NCBI RefSeq assembly: GCF_000002595.2
Contig: NC_057011.1
Coordinates: 4,233,635 to 4,297,634, forward strand
Length of the DNA stretch: 64,000 bases
Reading direction: 5' to 3'
Origin: Chlamydomonas reinhardtii
Taxonomy: Eukaryota > Chlorophyta > Chlorophyceae > Chlamydomonadales > Chlamydomonadaceae
This document shows positions 12,177 through 22,295 of this stretch, in pieces. Each line of letters starts with the position of its first letter. Position 1 is the stretch's first letter. A model generated the notes under the pieces. It saw only the letters and a program-made list of their open reading frames with translations. It ran no database searches and had not been told where the DNA came from. A program made the position numbers and the translations under genes.

Positions 12177-12990
12177 GAGATTTAGTAGGACGCACGTGTT
12201 GGCCGTACCGCCGGCGGCGCACGCTGGCAAGGTCAAGCAATCTGGGTCTGCAACGCGGGCGCCCGGACGCAGACGGTGTGCGGGTGCTGACGGGGTGGTA
12301 GAGCGTCGGGAGCTTGGGGACATGCGATGGTGCGTGTGCGATGCACCATGAGACAGGACAAGGGCACGGAACAAGGGGCAGGAATGCAGGATGGCGTAGT
12401 GCGGCGTAGTCCCTTCCTATCATTGGCAGCGCATTCCCAAACCCTACCTAGGATTCAACAACCAAGGTGCGACGGCAAGGCGTGAGCGCGCGGCTGGTCG
12501 AACGCCGGAGTTACTGTGCCGAAGAGTCATCGCTGGCAGGCTGGCAGTTTGCTGCTGACGCGCATGCCTCACGCCGGCTCCGGCAGGTGCCGGGCCACGC
12601 AATAATGTCGAACGAAGTTAGGGAGCTGGGATTGAATGATGGGGAGAGCCCGTAGAGGGCTGGGACTGATCGTTGATGTGGTTAGCGAACTGCAAGGAAG
12701 TTGAAACGGGACACCGACCTCATGCCCGCGGGGACCGTACGTTGGTCATGATGGCGGTTGTGCTGGAAGGATGGAGGTGAGAACGTGACGACATCCTGCA
12801 CCAACGCGTGAGGAGGAAGGGTTTTGAGCGAGTTCGGAGTGTTTGCAGTTACTAATACTATGGATGCTGGTGGGGACTGAGCGGGCATGACGGCGCAGGT
12901 GGTGGATGTCACAAGTGTATTGCGGATGCCTCGGTCATTCCACACCCGCCCTGACGTGTCAAGACATCCCACTCGAGCTGTGGGAGCCAC
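12177..12990 (+). other. 3' flank of paralog A, repeated in units B and C
   Basis: No coding potential I trust. The stretch repeats in units B and C with small indels and contains the TA site at 12856-12857 that is occupied by a small element in unit C. It is probably 3' UTR and spacer. Confidence 0.5.
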
Positions 12991-13059
12991 GAGGCCGCAG
13001 CCTACCTCGCAACTCGCGGGCGACTGCTAGTAAGCTGGAGTCAAACTTGGGGTTATGGA

Positions 13060-13490
13060 CAGCGCTCGTATCTTCCTTCGTTCGGAACGAAATTTGCCCA
13101 AAAAGGCCTCTGGCGGACGAAATTTTTGTGATCTTGGCTTGGAATTTCGGCCAAAACGCACTGGATCTTGGGGGGTCTTTCGGCAAACAGACGAAGACAT
13201 TTTGGGGATTTCGGCCACTTGTGGCCAAGGACAGGGGGTTCCAGCGGCTACTCCACGGCCGAAACCTGCGTGTCATATGGTAAGAAGGCTCAAAGGGCTG
13301 TATCTATGGGTGTTGACGGCGGGAGACAGGGGTTCCCCTGGCGGGAGAGTGAGGTTGGGTCGGCGGGAAGCAGGGGAGGAGTGGGCGTGTCGTGTCGGTG
13401 TCGACATCGTGCGGGTCGTCAACTGAACGAAGCCATTTTAAGGAATTCGGCCACTGGCGCCGCCCCTGCCTTCGTAAGATACGAGCACTG
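13060..13490. mobile_element. hAT-like MITE, 431 bp, shorter relative of the element at 10517
   Basis: Ends are CAGCGCTCGTATCTT and, read on the other strand, CAGTGCTCGTATCTT. An 8-bp target duplication GTTATGGA flanks it (13052-13059, 13491-13498), and the empty site is preserved in unit C near 17250. Internal sequence is the reverse complement of the 610-bp element with about 180 bp missing from one side. Confidence 0.82.
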
Positions 13491-13945
13491 GTTATGGATA
13501 CTTGCAGGGCATATGGCTTGTCAGTAAGGCGCAGCTGCATGCAAAGCACCGGTCTGCAGACCGAACGTATGAAGCCATGTCGGTGCCCTGCTGGGCCGTG
13601 GGCGCCCAGTCATGCTAGGTCTGCTCTGCCCTACGCTTCGGTCCCCCAGCGAGCCCCATGTCTGCCGCATCCCCTTACATCATGATATCGTCCCCAACCT
13701 GACGCTTGCGGGGCACGCCCCATGGACCGCTTCGCTGTCCGCTAGTGGGAAGGGGGGGAGAAGGGGCGGCACCAACACCTGCCTGTGATTTCAGCATCCA
13801 CCGGCGATATCATGCATGCTGGTCCCCTTGCTAGAGAAATACAATGATTTAGAGCATAGCCATTTGCGTCAGTCAAGCGCCTCAGGCGCAGCAGGTGCGC
13901 TTGCACCCTTACTTCCGGAAACTCATATTCTCGAACAACCTCACA

Positions 13946-14636
13946 ATGGGAAATAAAGCTTCTCATTTCTCCAAGACCGTAGATACGCTGCCTGGTTTAA
14001 CGTTGGACGAGAAGGCGAAGGCTCGGGTGTTATACGGCACTCGGCCAGGCTTTGCGGAGCATGCTGATGTGTTTATTTCAGGCAATCGCGAGGTAGCCGC
14101 AAGATCAATCAAGTTGTTGGTTGCAGGTGATTTCTGACGTGTACGCGACATTGTGCGCCCCTGTTCCTGCGCCTTAGGCAGTTGCTGTGCTCGTAACTCG
14201 CGAATTCTAAGCCGCCAGCTGCATTTTGGAGCACCAGCATGTTAGTTTGTTCTGTGGTGCCATGCTAGCACCTCCCTCATGTGCAGAGGCGGCAGCAGTG
14301 CCTTCCGCAGGTACGCAGGGGGTGCCGCCCAAACTCAACACGCCTGAGAGCGTGCTGTGCGTGCGTGATGCTCACCCGTGTGTTTGAATGGCTGGGATCC
14401 CTTCTCCCGCAGAGGCCGACGCGGCACGCCAGGCGCGCGAGGCGGCCCGTTCCACGACACGCGGTCAGGACCTGCCGACGCGGCTGCGGAAGTCCAAGTC
14501 GTTTTCAAGTGTGAACTCCTCCGATGTGAACACTCTGATAAGCAGCGTCAATTTGACTCGTGTCCGCGGCGAGGCGCTGGCGCCAGAGGACCTGCAGCTG
14601 CCCCCGGACACACCCGAATGCAGCAGCCTTGTCTGA
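13946..14636 (+). CDS. Unknown 142-aa protein with N-myristoylation-like start
   Basis: Not recognised. Three exons (13946-14126, 14287-14310, 14413-14636) join in phase 1 throughout. The Met at 13946 starts MGNKASHFSK, which fits the N-myristoylation consensus (Gly2, small residue at 6, basic nearby). An in-frame Met at 13895 would add 17 residues and destroy that signal. Residues 2-60 contain LTLDEKAKARVLYGTRPGF and are probably folded. After an Ala-rich micro-exon of 8 codons comes a basic/Ser-rich tail (RLRKSKSFSSVNSS). The C-terminus ECSSLV fits a class I PDZ ligand pattern (S-x-V), which may be chance. Membrane-peripheral location is inferred. It lies between the two halves of tandem unit B, unlike its neighbours in sequence. 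Confidence 0.55.
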
Positions 14637-14714
14637 CAATCCGCAGCCGCCACCGCAACACCAGCAGCCGCACCAACACGTAAGCTTAAGCAGCAGGCGC
14701 TAGCGTAGGGTCTG

Positions 14715-15476
14715 AAGGTTCCTATCCACTGCCGATCCAGCTGCAGCAGCTGCAGGCCCAGCATACCGCGCGGTTTCCGCGGTTGCTGTACCGGCCGGAG
14801 CTGTTCGAGGCTGAGGCGCTGGCCAACGTCCACAGCTGCCTGTTGGCGGGGTAGTAGTACGAGACCACGGCGCACACCCTGGCCTGCGCGCTGCTGCAGC
14901 TGGGGCAGCGGCAGCAGGTGAGGACACGGGGAGGGGGGACGAGGGAAGAGGGGAGGGGGGAAGGGGGAAGAGGGGAGGGGGGACGAGGGGAGAGGGGAAG
15001 AGGGGGAAGGGGGAGGAGGGGAAAGGGGGACAGGAGGAAGGAGGGACAGGAAGGCAGGGGTAGAAGATAGGAGAGAGAGGCGGAGAGTGCGGTGAGCAGA
15101 CAAGGGGAGGTGGCATGCTGGCGGTCCGGGCGCCAAGTGCGGTCGCCGTCAGTAACGCGATCCCACTTCGTCTCGCTCAGTTGCAGGATGCGATGCAAGT
15201 AAGACGGTGTGGCGCGTATTGCCAACGACCGGCGCACATGCCGGCGCCTCAACCGCACCGCCTGCAGCTTTCGCATCACTTGCAGCACCTGGTGGAGGTG
15301 GCGACGGAAGCGTTGGCGCGGGGGGTGCTGTCGGGGCTTCAGCGGCCAGCGGTCTGGCGCTGCTGGGCGCGATGGTCTAGGAGACGTACGCTGCGCGTGT
15401 GCCCGCCCGTGGTGGTGTCGGACCCCCGTGGCATCACCGTGCGCCGGCTGCCACCGGTGTGGCAGTGGGGGGCCGC
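14715..15476 (+). pseudogene. Cytochrome P450 remnant (I-helix to K-helix region)
   Basis: The + strand reads LFEAEALANVHSCLLAG, two stop codons, then YETTAHTLACALLQLG. This is the P450 I-helix motif LLAGYETTA split by an in-frame six-base insertion TAGTAG at about 14852. After an intron-like stretch (14918-15180) and a short exon-like piece (15181-15198), the K-helix follows as LLGAMV, a stop, then ET. A four-base insertion (TACG) and the frame for LRVCPPVVVSDPRGITV come next. Removing those four bases would give the ExxR motif ETLR. The heme-binding region is not seen. Stops, a frameshift and missing ends make this a decayed host gene. Assignment rests on the two motifs by eye; the subfamily is not determined. 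Confidence 0.55.
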
Positions 15477-15479
15477 TGC

Positions 15480-15713
15480 CGGCGGCGGCTGCTGCTGGCT
15501 GGCGGCTGCTGCTGCTGGCAGCGGCTACTGTGGCGGCGGCTGCGGCGGCTACTGCTGGCGGTGGCGGCTGCTGCTGGCGGTGGCGGCTGCTGCTGGCGGC
15601 GGCTGCGGCGGCGGCGGCGGCTGCTGCTGGCGGCGGCTGCAGCGGCTACTGCTGGCGGCGGCTGCAGCGGCTACTGCTGGCGGCGGCTGCAGCGGCTGCT
15701 GCTGGCGGCGGCG
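15480..15713. repeat. GGC/TGC triplet-rich tract
   Basis: Degenerate tandem CTGCTGGCGGCGG-type units directly after the P450 remnant. It reads as Ala/Gly/Cys or Leu/Arg low complexity in all frames and shows no gene features. Confidence 0.7.
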
Positions 15714-16047
15714 GGCGTGTATGGGGGCAGGCAGTTGTACAACGAGGATACACGTGTGATGCTGGCTGGGTGAGCGGCGCGCTGTTCCGGTCGCCGCTGT
15801 GCACGTGGTGTGGTGTGCATGTCGCTCGTGGCGGCGGGCGGCGTGGCTAGATGATAGGGCGATGCCATGCGTTGATGGCTAAGTGTAGGCAGGCGCCGGC
15901 TGCATGAGGACTTCTTGTGTGTGGGCGGAAGTGTGGGCGTTCTACGACACACAAGCATAAAACCCTGCGGACGGCGCCCTGGGGCATCTAGATGTGTCTT
16001 TATCTGACGATCCTACTACATGGGCGCCTGTGCCGTGATGCACGCAG

Positions 16048-16245
16048 CTGCGCACGCTCTTCAAAGACGGGGCGAGCTGGCTTCTGGTGGCGGCGTGTTT
16101 CTGCGTACTCATGCGAGCATTCTTCATGAAGGACCCCATCATGGCTGGGGTGTTGCTCCTGCCCATCGTCAGGTTCACTGACGTCATCTCAGATATCATC
16201 TCATTGATGCTGATTGCGCTGCGGTCCAAGCTGCGAGATGAGTAC
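16048..16245 (+). pseudogene. Orphan last exon of the coiled-coil gene (unit B)
   Basis: This matches exon 5 of paralog A closely, including the GATGCACGCAG acceptor just before it and the LRTLFK start. No exons 1-4 lie upstream within unit B. At the position of the paralog A stop the codon is TAC instead of TAA, so the frame runs on past LRDE into former 3' flank. It is a truncated duplicate rather than a working gene, unless it is spliced to an unrelated upstream exon. Confidence 0.7.
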
Positions 16246-17602
16246 GAGATTCAGTGGGACACACGTATCTGTTGGCCGTACCGCCGGCGGCGCACGCTGG
16301 CAAGGTCAAGCAATCTGGGTCTGCAACGCGGGCGCCCGGACGCAGACGGTGTGCGGGTGCTGACGGGGTGGCAGAGCGTCGGGAGCTTGGGGACATGCGA
16401 TGGTGCGTGTGTGGTGCACCATGGGACAGGACAAGGGCACGGAACAAGGGGCAGGAATGCAGGATGGCGTAGTGTGGCGTAGTCCCTACCTATCATTGGC
16501 AGCGCATTCCCAAACCCTACCTAGGATTCAACAACCAAGGTGCGACGGCAAGGCGTGAGCGCGCGGCTGGTCGAACGCCGGAGTTACTGTGCCGAAGAGT
16601 CATCGCTGGCAGGCTGGCAGTTTGCTGCTGACGCGCATGCCTCACGCCTGGCTCGTGAACTGCGTCAGCAGGTCCCTCTTGTAACCAATGCAATCTCACG
16701 CCGGCTCCGGGCCTCCGGCAGGTGCCGGGCCACGCAATGATGTCGAACGAAGTTAGGGAGCTGGGACTGAATGATGGGGAGAGCCCGTAGAGGGCTGGGA
16801 CTGATCGTTGATGTGGTTAGCGAACTGCAAGGAAGTTGAAACGGGACACAGACCACATGCCCGCGGGGACCGTACGTTGGTCATGATGGCGGTTGTGCTG
16901 GAAGGATGGAGGTGAGAACGTGACGACGTCCTGCACCAACGCGTGAGGAGGAAGGGTTTTGAGCGAGTTCGGAGTGTTTGCAGTTACTAATACGGGGGTA
17001 CTATGGATGCTGGTGGGGACTGAGCGGGCACAACGGCCCAGGTGGTGGATGTCACCACAGAGTATTGCGGGATGCCTCGGTCATTCCAGTCACTGCCAAC
17101 CTAAGCGCAGGCGAAACAACTACGGTAAACATCGCTGACCCGCCCTGACGTGTAAAGACATCCAACTCGAGCTGTGGGAGCCACGAGGCCGCAGCCTACC
17201 TACCTCGCAACTCGCGAGCGACTGCTAGTAAGCTGGAGTCAGACTTGGGGTTATGGATACTTGCAGCGCATATGGCTTGTCAGTAAGGCGCGGGGGGTGC
17301 TGGGGGGTGGGTGGGGGTGGAACAGGGGCCTGGCCGCTCCGAGACCTGCTGAACGAGACGAAATTCGAGACATGTTGCATTATTCCAGCGCAAAAGCAAT
17401 ATATGATGGATTGACCCAAGACGAGCAAATGCCGATAAGCCGATGAAGAGTCGTCGGGCAGTGCCATGACAGCTCAGAACTGATTTCACCACCGCCCACG
17501 TTGTGCCCTCTCCACACGGGCCCGAGGCATTGCAGCCGTTTCATACTATCGATACACATCGCTTAGGTAGCGTGCACACAAATAAACCTAACTGCTTTCA
17601 AG

Positions 17603-19672
17603 ATGGCCGCGATGTTGCGCTCGCGCGCCTACGTGGCGCACCATGGATATCAGCGGCAGCTGCGCGTCTGTACACCCACCAGGCATGTGGCGCACGCCGG
17701 CTTCGCGGAGGGCGCCGCGGAAGCGGTGAGGGCGCCGGTGCATTTGGCGCGTTGTAGAGCGGCTGAGACCTAGGCTGAGACCTGGCCTGAGACCGGCAAC
17801 GGCTACCTTATTATTTGCTTGACAGGGGTTGGGCCATCAGTCGAGAGGCCCCGACGCTTTTCTGCATGGCAAAATTCAGATGCTGTTTGCCGCGGCGGTC
17901 ACTAATAACACGGTTGATGGTGACGCCTGCTGCAGACTGGCGCGCCAAACACGCAGCCGGAGGTAAGCCTGCTTCCAGTCGCGGCGTGTGCACAGCCGGT
18001 ATAAAGGGCGGGGTTGATGAAAGGCCACAGGCGTGCAGCGCTGCCCAGCGGGAGGGGCCTAGATTACAAGAGGGACCTGCTGACGCAGTTCACGAGCCAG
18101 TGACGTGGAGAACGAACACCCTGCTCTGGACCCCAGGGGCGTGCCGCCTGCAACTCCCGCCACACCGAACATGTTACTAGGTGCCATCACTCCTCTTCCA
18201 TTCCTAGTGGCCGGTATCGCCTGTGATGCAAGTTTATTTCCTACAGGGCTTTATTTCATCTTCCAGTGGCAGGCTGCCGCCGCTGGCGAGAAGGGCCCGG
18301 ACCGCGTTCATTCTTGCCCACGGCATCCAGGGGCCCATGCATGGGCCAAAGATGCCTGCACGCACCCCGCCCCAGCAACGCCCGTTCTTTCTCGCATGAG
18401 GGCGGCCTGTACTGATTGGGGTATTGGCTGTTTCTCGCCGCACCCCAAAGATGTAAGCTCTGGTTTGCTCACTGCCCCTTTGCAGGCCGCCGAGGAGGTA
18501 GCCCAGCTGCGGACCAAGCTGGCGGCAGCCGAGGTACGTCCATGTCAGGCCGTGTCCACACATCACACACACACACGCATAAGGCAGCCGACAAGTTGCA
18601 ACTCGGCAGTTGGGTGACCTCTTGGGCGTTGGGCTGCATTACTTTAGAACTGGGGCAGCGATATGTACGTAGTGCGTGGCACCGCAAGCAGCTAAGCGCA
18701 CCAGGCGCTGTGAGCGAGCGGCCGCCAGGCAGAGCGAGGCAGGCAAGCACCTTAGCACCTCCCACCGCCGTGCAGTGCGTGGCGGCTCACGGGCTCCCAC
18801 TCATCATCACCGGTGAATGGGAGACCCAGCAAAGGCCACGAGTGCGCCTGCGTGGGGCTTCCTTCTTTCGCGTGGGCGCGCGGCGGCTTTGTGGCAGCTA
18901 GTTCCTGGTGTGCATCGTTGCTGCTTGCCCGACTGCAGGCCAAGTTGGCTCAGGCGACAGCGCAGGCCAAGCTGGCTCAGGCGACCTCGCTAAAGACCAA
19001 GGTGCGTGGGCTTTGTAGGGGCCGCTGGCAGCGGCACAGCATTAGGGGTGTGGAGTGGGGCGGGCAGCTAGCATGCGCTGACATGCATGCATATCTGAGC
19101 GAGGGCGTATGTACGTAGCGAGGTGGGGTCGATCGGTTAGCTTAGGAGCACTGGTGAGCAGGGCGCTGAGGCTCAAGGCTGCGTGCGTCAGCATGTCCGG
19201 CCTCAGCACTCCATATCGTGCACTGACGCATTGGCTGTGGTTCCTCGTGCTCATCGATAGATGTCGCACCTAGAGGGTTACACGCTCGCTACTGATCTTT
19301 GCACCCCCTACCTTGTCCAGCCTTGCCCTGTTCCGTCGCCCGCTCTCCTCCTGGTCATGATCCCGTGTCACCTGCCACACACGCGCCCATGTTCACGCAT
19401 CAAACCCCCCTCCTGTTTATTATTGCGACTAATGGGCGCGTGTGCCTTGATGCACGCAGCTACTCGATCAATTCATCCATGGGGCCTTCTGGCTTCTGGT
19501 GGTTGTGATTTTATGCGCGGTCATGGGCGTGAATGTTTTCAAGCTCTCCGTGGTGCGGACCCCCATCACAGCTGTGTTCGTGCTGGCTCCCATCCTCAAG
19601 TTCACCAAAGCCATCGACCGCATCATCATTCTGGTGGTGCGTGCGCTGCGAGCCAAACCGCGAGATGAGTAA
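17603..19672 (+). CDS. Small coiled-coil protein with C-terminal membrane segments, paralog C
   Basis: Five exons (17603-17725, 17936-17962, 18486-18533, 18939-19001, 19460-19672) give 157 aa. Exons 1-4 are almost identical to those of paralog A; one codon is added and Phe22 becomes Val. Exon 5 is strongly diverged: it starts LLDQFIHGAFWLLVVVILC and continues with TPITAVFVLAPILKFTKAI before the shared end RAKPRDE. The pattern of hydrophobic segments and the conserved final RDE keep the layout of paralog A, so the exon is probably coding. Function is unknown. The split between near-identical exons 1-4 and a divergent exon 5 suggests gene conversion or selection acting on the C-terminal part only. 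Confidence 0.65.
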
Positions 19673-20477
19673 GAGATTCAGTAGGACGCACGTGTTGGCC
19701 GTACCGCCGGCGCACGCTGGCAAGGCCAAGCTATACTATCTGGGTCTGCAACGTGGGCGCCCGGACGCAGACGGTGTGCGGGTGGTGACGGTAGGTGTGT
19801 GGGTGTCAGAGGTTGGCGGGTGCTGGCGGGGTGGTGCAGGTTAGGGAGCGAGGCAGCGAGCTTAGGGACTGATTGATGATGCAGGAGGCAGGAATGCAGG
19901 ATGGCGTTGTCCCAATCATTTGCCGCGTATTGCAGCGTTGCGACCATTTGCAGCGTATTGCAGCGTACTTATTACTTGCAGACTGCACTAGTCTGTTGAC
20001 AACCAAGGTGCGACGGCAAGACGTGAGCGCGCGGCTGGTCGAACGCCGGAGTTACTGTGCGTGCCGAAGAGTCGTCGCTGGCAGGCTGGCAGTTTGCTGA
20101 CGCACATGCCCCACGCCGGCTCCGGCAGGTGCCGGGCCACGCGATAGCATCAGAGTTAGGGAGTTGGATGGGACTGAATGATGGTGAGGGAGCTGGGACT
20201 GGTCGTTGATGTGGTTATTAGCAGTGGCGGCGGGCTGCAAGGACAACATTGAGGCGGGACACTGTTGTGTGTGGTTACAAGGTGGTGAGCACGACGTGCA
20301 TTCCTGGGACACACTTGGGGACACAGACCACACGCCCGCGGGTACCATACCGTATGTCGATTATGATGGCGGTTGTGCTGGAAGGATGCAGGTGAGGATG
20401 TGAGCTAAGACGTGAATTCCCGCACGAACGCGTGAGGGGGAGGGGTTTCGAGTTTGGGGTGCTTGCAGTTACTGATA

Positions 20478-20585
20478 CGGCGGTATTTTAAATTCGACAT
20501 CACAAGAAAGGACAGTCCGACCAACCAAGGGTGCCTGGCACCCATGTCAGGAGGGAACCATCTCCGGCCCGAAGGGAAACCGCCG
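20478..20585. mobile_element. 108-bp TIR element in the unit C 3' flank
   Basis: Ends CGGCGGT and ACCGCCG are inverted repeats, flanked by TA on both sides. Unit A has a single TA at the matching site (12856-12857). Unit B has TA, CGGGGG, TA (16991-17000). A TA target and tiny size suggest a Tc1/mariner-type MITE (inference). Confidence 0.6.
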
Positions 20586-20650
20586 TATTATGGATGCTGA
20601 GCGGGCACGACGGCGCAGGGTAGCAGGTGTCGCAAAAGATTTACGGATGT

Positions 20651-22295
20651 CTCGGACTCTCGATTATTCCACGACATGCTTGGGTGCGAGGCGATCGTGA
20701 ACGGAACGGCAGGGGAACGGGGGGATCAGCATGAAACATGGAACTAAGCAGAAGGACACCCAGGGGGGGGGTAAGGATGCCGCAGACATACCCCACCCTT
20801 CAAATCGAAAGAGCTTGACGAGAGCGTTCAGAATCCGCTTTCAGAATTTTGATCAGGGTAGTAATTGCGGAGGTATGGGCCCCCAAAGTTCAGGGTCGGT
20901 CGTCGGTCCCCAGGGTCCCCAAGGTTTCGTCACGGTGTGCCGGAAACTTTCGTCTGGGCCTCATAAGACAGCAGGGCAAGCCCAGACCGTTGCCCAAAGC
21001 ATGTAATGGATGCTTGAACAGCTGGGAAACATCAGGAGCCTATCAGAAGACGAAGGGCTACCGCCCGTCAACACATGTCGGGTTGGGATGTTGGGGTGCG
21101 ACATGTCTCGCCTGACCAGAACGTGCCACAAGTCGCGGACCGGTGCTTGCGCGCCGGAGGAAAACGCATGTATATGTCCCATGCGTAGGTAAGTCTCGTG
21201 GGCGTGCTTTACACGGGTGCAACTGAACGGCCGCAAGATGTTCTCAACATGTTGACAACATGGCTGTGGTCAAGACGCGCCCGACGAACTTTCCGTGTTT
21301 ACATGTTAATAGAGCTCGCTGAAAGCAGTCGTTTGGCACCATCCTGGAAGAAAACAGAGGGGATTTAGGGGGTGTACGGCACGGTACGGCACGGTCGGTC
21401 GTCGGTCAGGGGGGGTCGGGAGGTTTTGCGGGGTGGGGTCTGGAACTATTGTTCGTACCCCCCCCTGGGACACCGATGCACCGTTGGATGAATTCGGGAT
21501 TGGGTGAGACTCCACGGAAATCATGGCAGGGCATCAGCCGCGCTTGGGCGGGCTGTAACTGTAAGGCTGTTCCACTGGCCGCATGCCTTGTCACCGCCGT
21601 GCGCCTACCTCACCTACGCTTGGGGGCCATTACAAAGCCAGCTTGAGCAGTACACTCGCCAGATCCTGACGTGTACAGCCTCGCGCCCGCTATAGCACAT
21701 CGGCACCCACCCCGCTAGATGGATCACCGCCAACCTTCACCAACTTCCCCAGCCGTCAACCTCATCCTGCACGGCTGCATCCCTTGGCAGCGGCGGGATC
21801 AGGGGTTACCGGCCTACGCAGGGGAGAGGGAATGGTATGAAACGCGGGAATTGAACAGCGGGACACGGATGGCGCGGGTCCAGGGACAAGGTAAAGGCGA
21901 GGAGGGAGGCTCGGGATTGGGCGCGTGTCGCCTGCATGGGCGCCGAGACCATGCCCCGCCACCAGATACCGTAAAAGCTTCGCGCTGTGCTCATATTGCG
22001 CATTCAACAGACGCAAAGACATCTCGCAAATAGCTTTTACGCCCACTGCTTAGCTACGAGCACCTGAGCTTATCGACGGCAAAGAAGAGCATTTCTAGGG
22101 CTGTTCGCGACCCCTCTCTATTTCCACCGCATGCGCATAAAAGCTGCGGCAAGCACCACCACTGTCATGAACTAGCAGCATCTAGCGCGAATCCCTCCCG
22201 GGCACCGCGAGGAAACTCCATCAAGCGAAAGAATTGCGCTAGCAGCAGAATCAAGTTCTGCGCGCGAAGAGTGCTTGGTGCGGTCAAGAGCTACT
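20651..22295. other. Intergenic region upstream of the acidic zinc-finger gene
   Basis: 20651-21505 holds G-rich stretches and no gene I can support. From about 21510 to 22295 the sequence is the reverse complement of the spacers next to the minus-strand array copies (for example around 52000-52600 and 53390-53520). It is therefore the conserved 5' region and likely promoter of this family. Confidence 0.5.

Larger units (their letters stand above)
9285..12990 (+). repeat. Tandem unit A (GT90 tail + coiled-coil gene + 3' flank)
   Basis: The segment from the GT90 stop region to about 12990 recurs nearly base for base, allowing small indels, in unit C (17160-20650). Its 3' third recurs in unit B (16019-17160). 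All copies share a CGACTGCTAG at their left edge, which is the GT90 stop context at 9307-9316, so the duplication began inside the GT90 3' end. Unit A differs from unit C by a 610-bp transposon in intron 3 and by the sequence of the last exon. Confidence 0.8.
12991..17160 (+). repeat. Tandem unit B, interrupted
   Basis: The left edge (about 12991-13059 and 13491-13560) matches the GT90-tail start of units A and C. The right part (16019-17160) matches their last exon and 3' flank. The unit's expected exons 1-4 are absent. In their place lie about 2.4 kb (13560-16018) with the MGNKAS gene and the P450 remnant. Confidence 0.65.
17160..20650 (+). repeat. Tandem unit C
   Basis: This repeats unit A from the GT90-tail sequence (17190-17290) through exon 5 and the 3' flank. 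It lacks the 610-bp element in intron 3. It carries an extra segment of about 145 bp in intron 2 (about 18055-18205) and a 108-bp TIR element at 20478-20585. About 40 bp of that intron segment recurs in inverse orientation in unit B (16648-16688). Confidence 0.8.

Noticed and set aside
13055-13426. Open frame with FRQTDEDILGISAT inside the 431-bp MITE as a transposase
   Set aside because: It spans the element end, has no domain and is not kept in the sister element; the element is non-autonomous.
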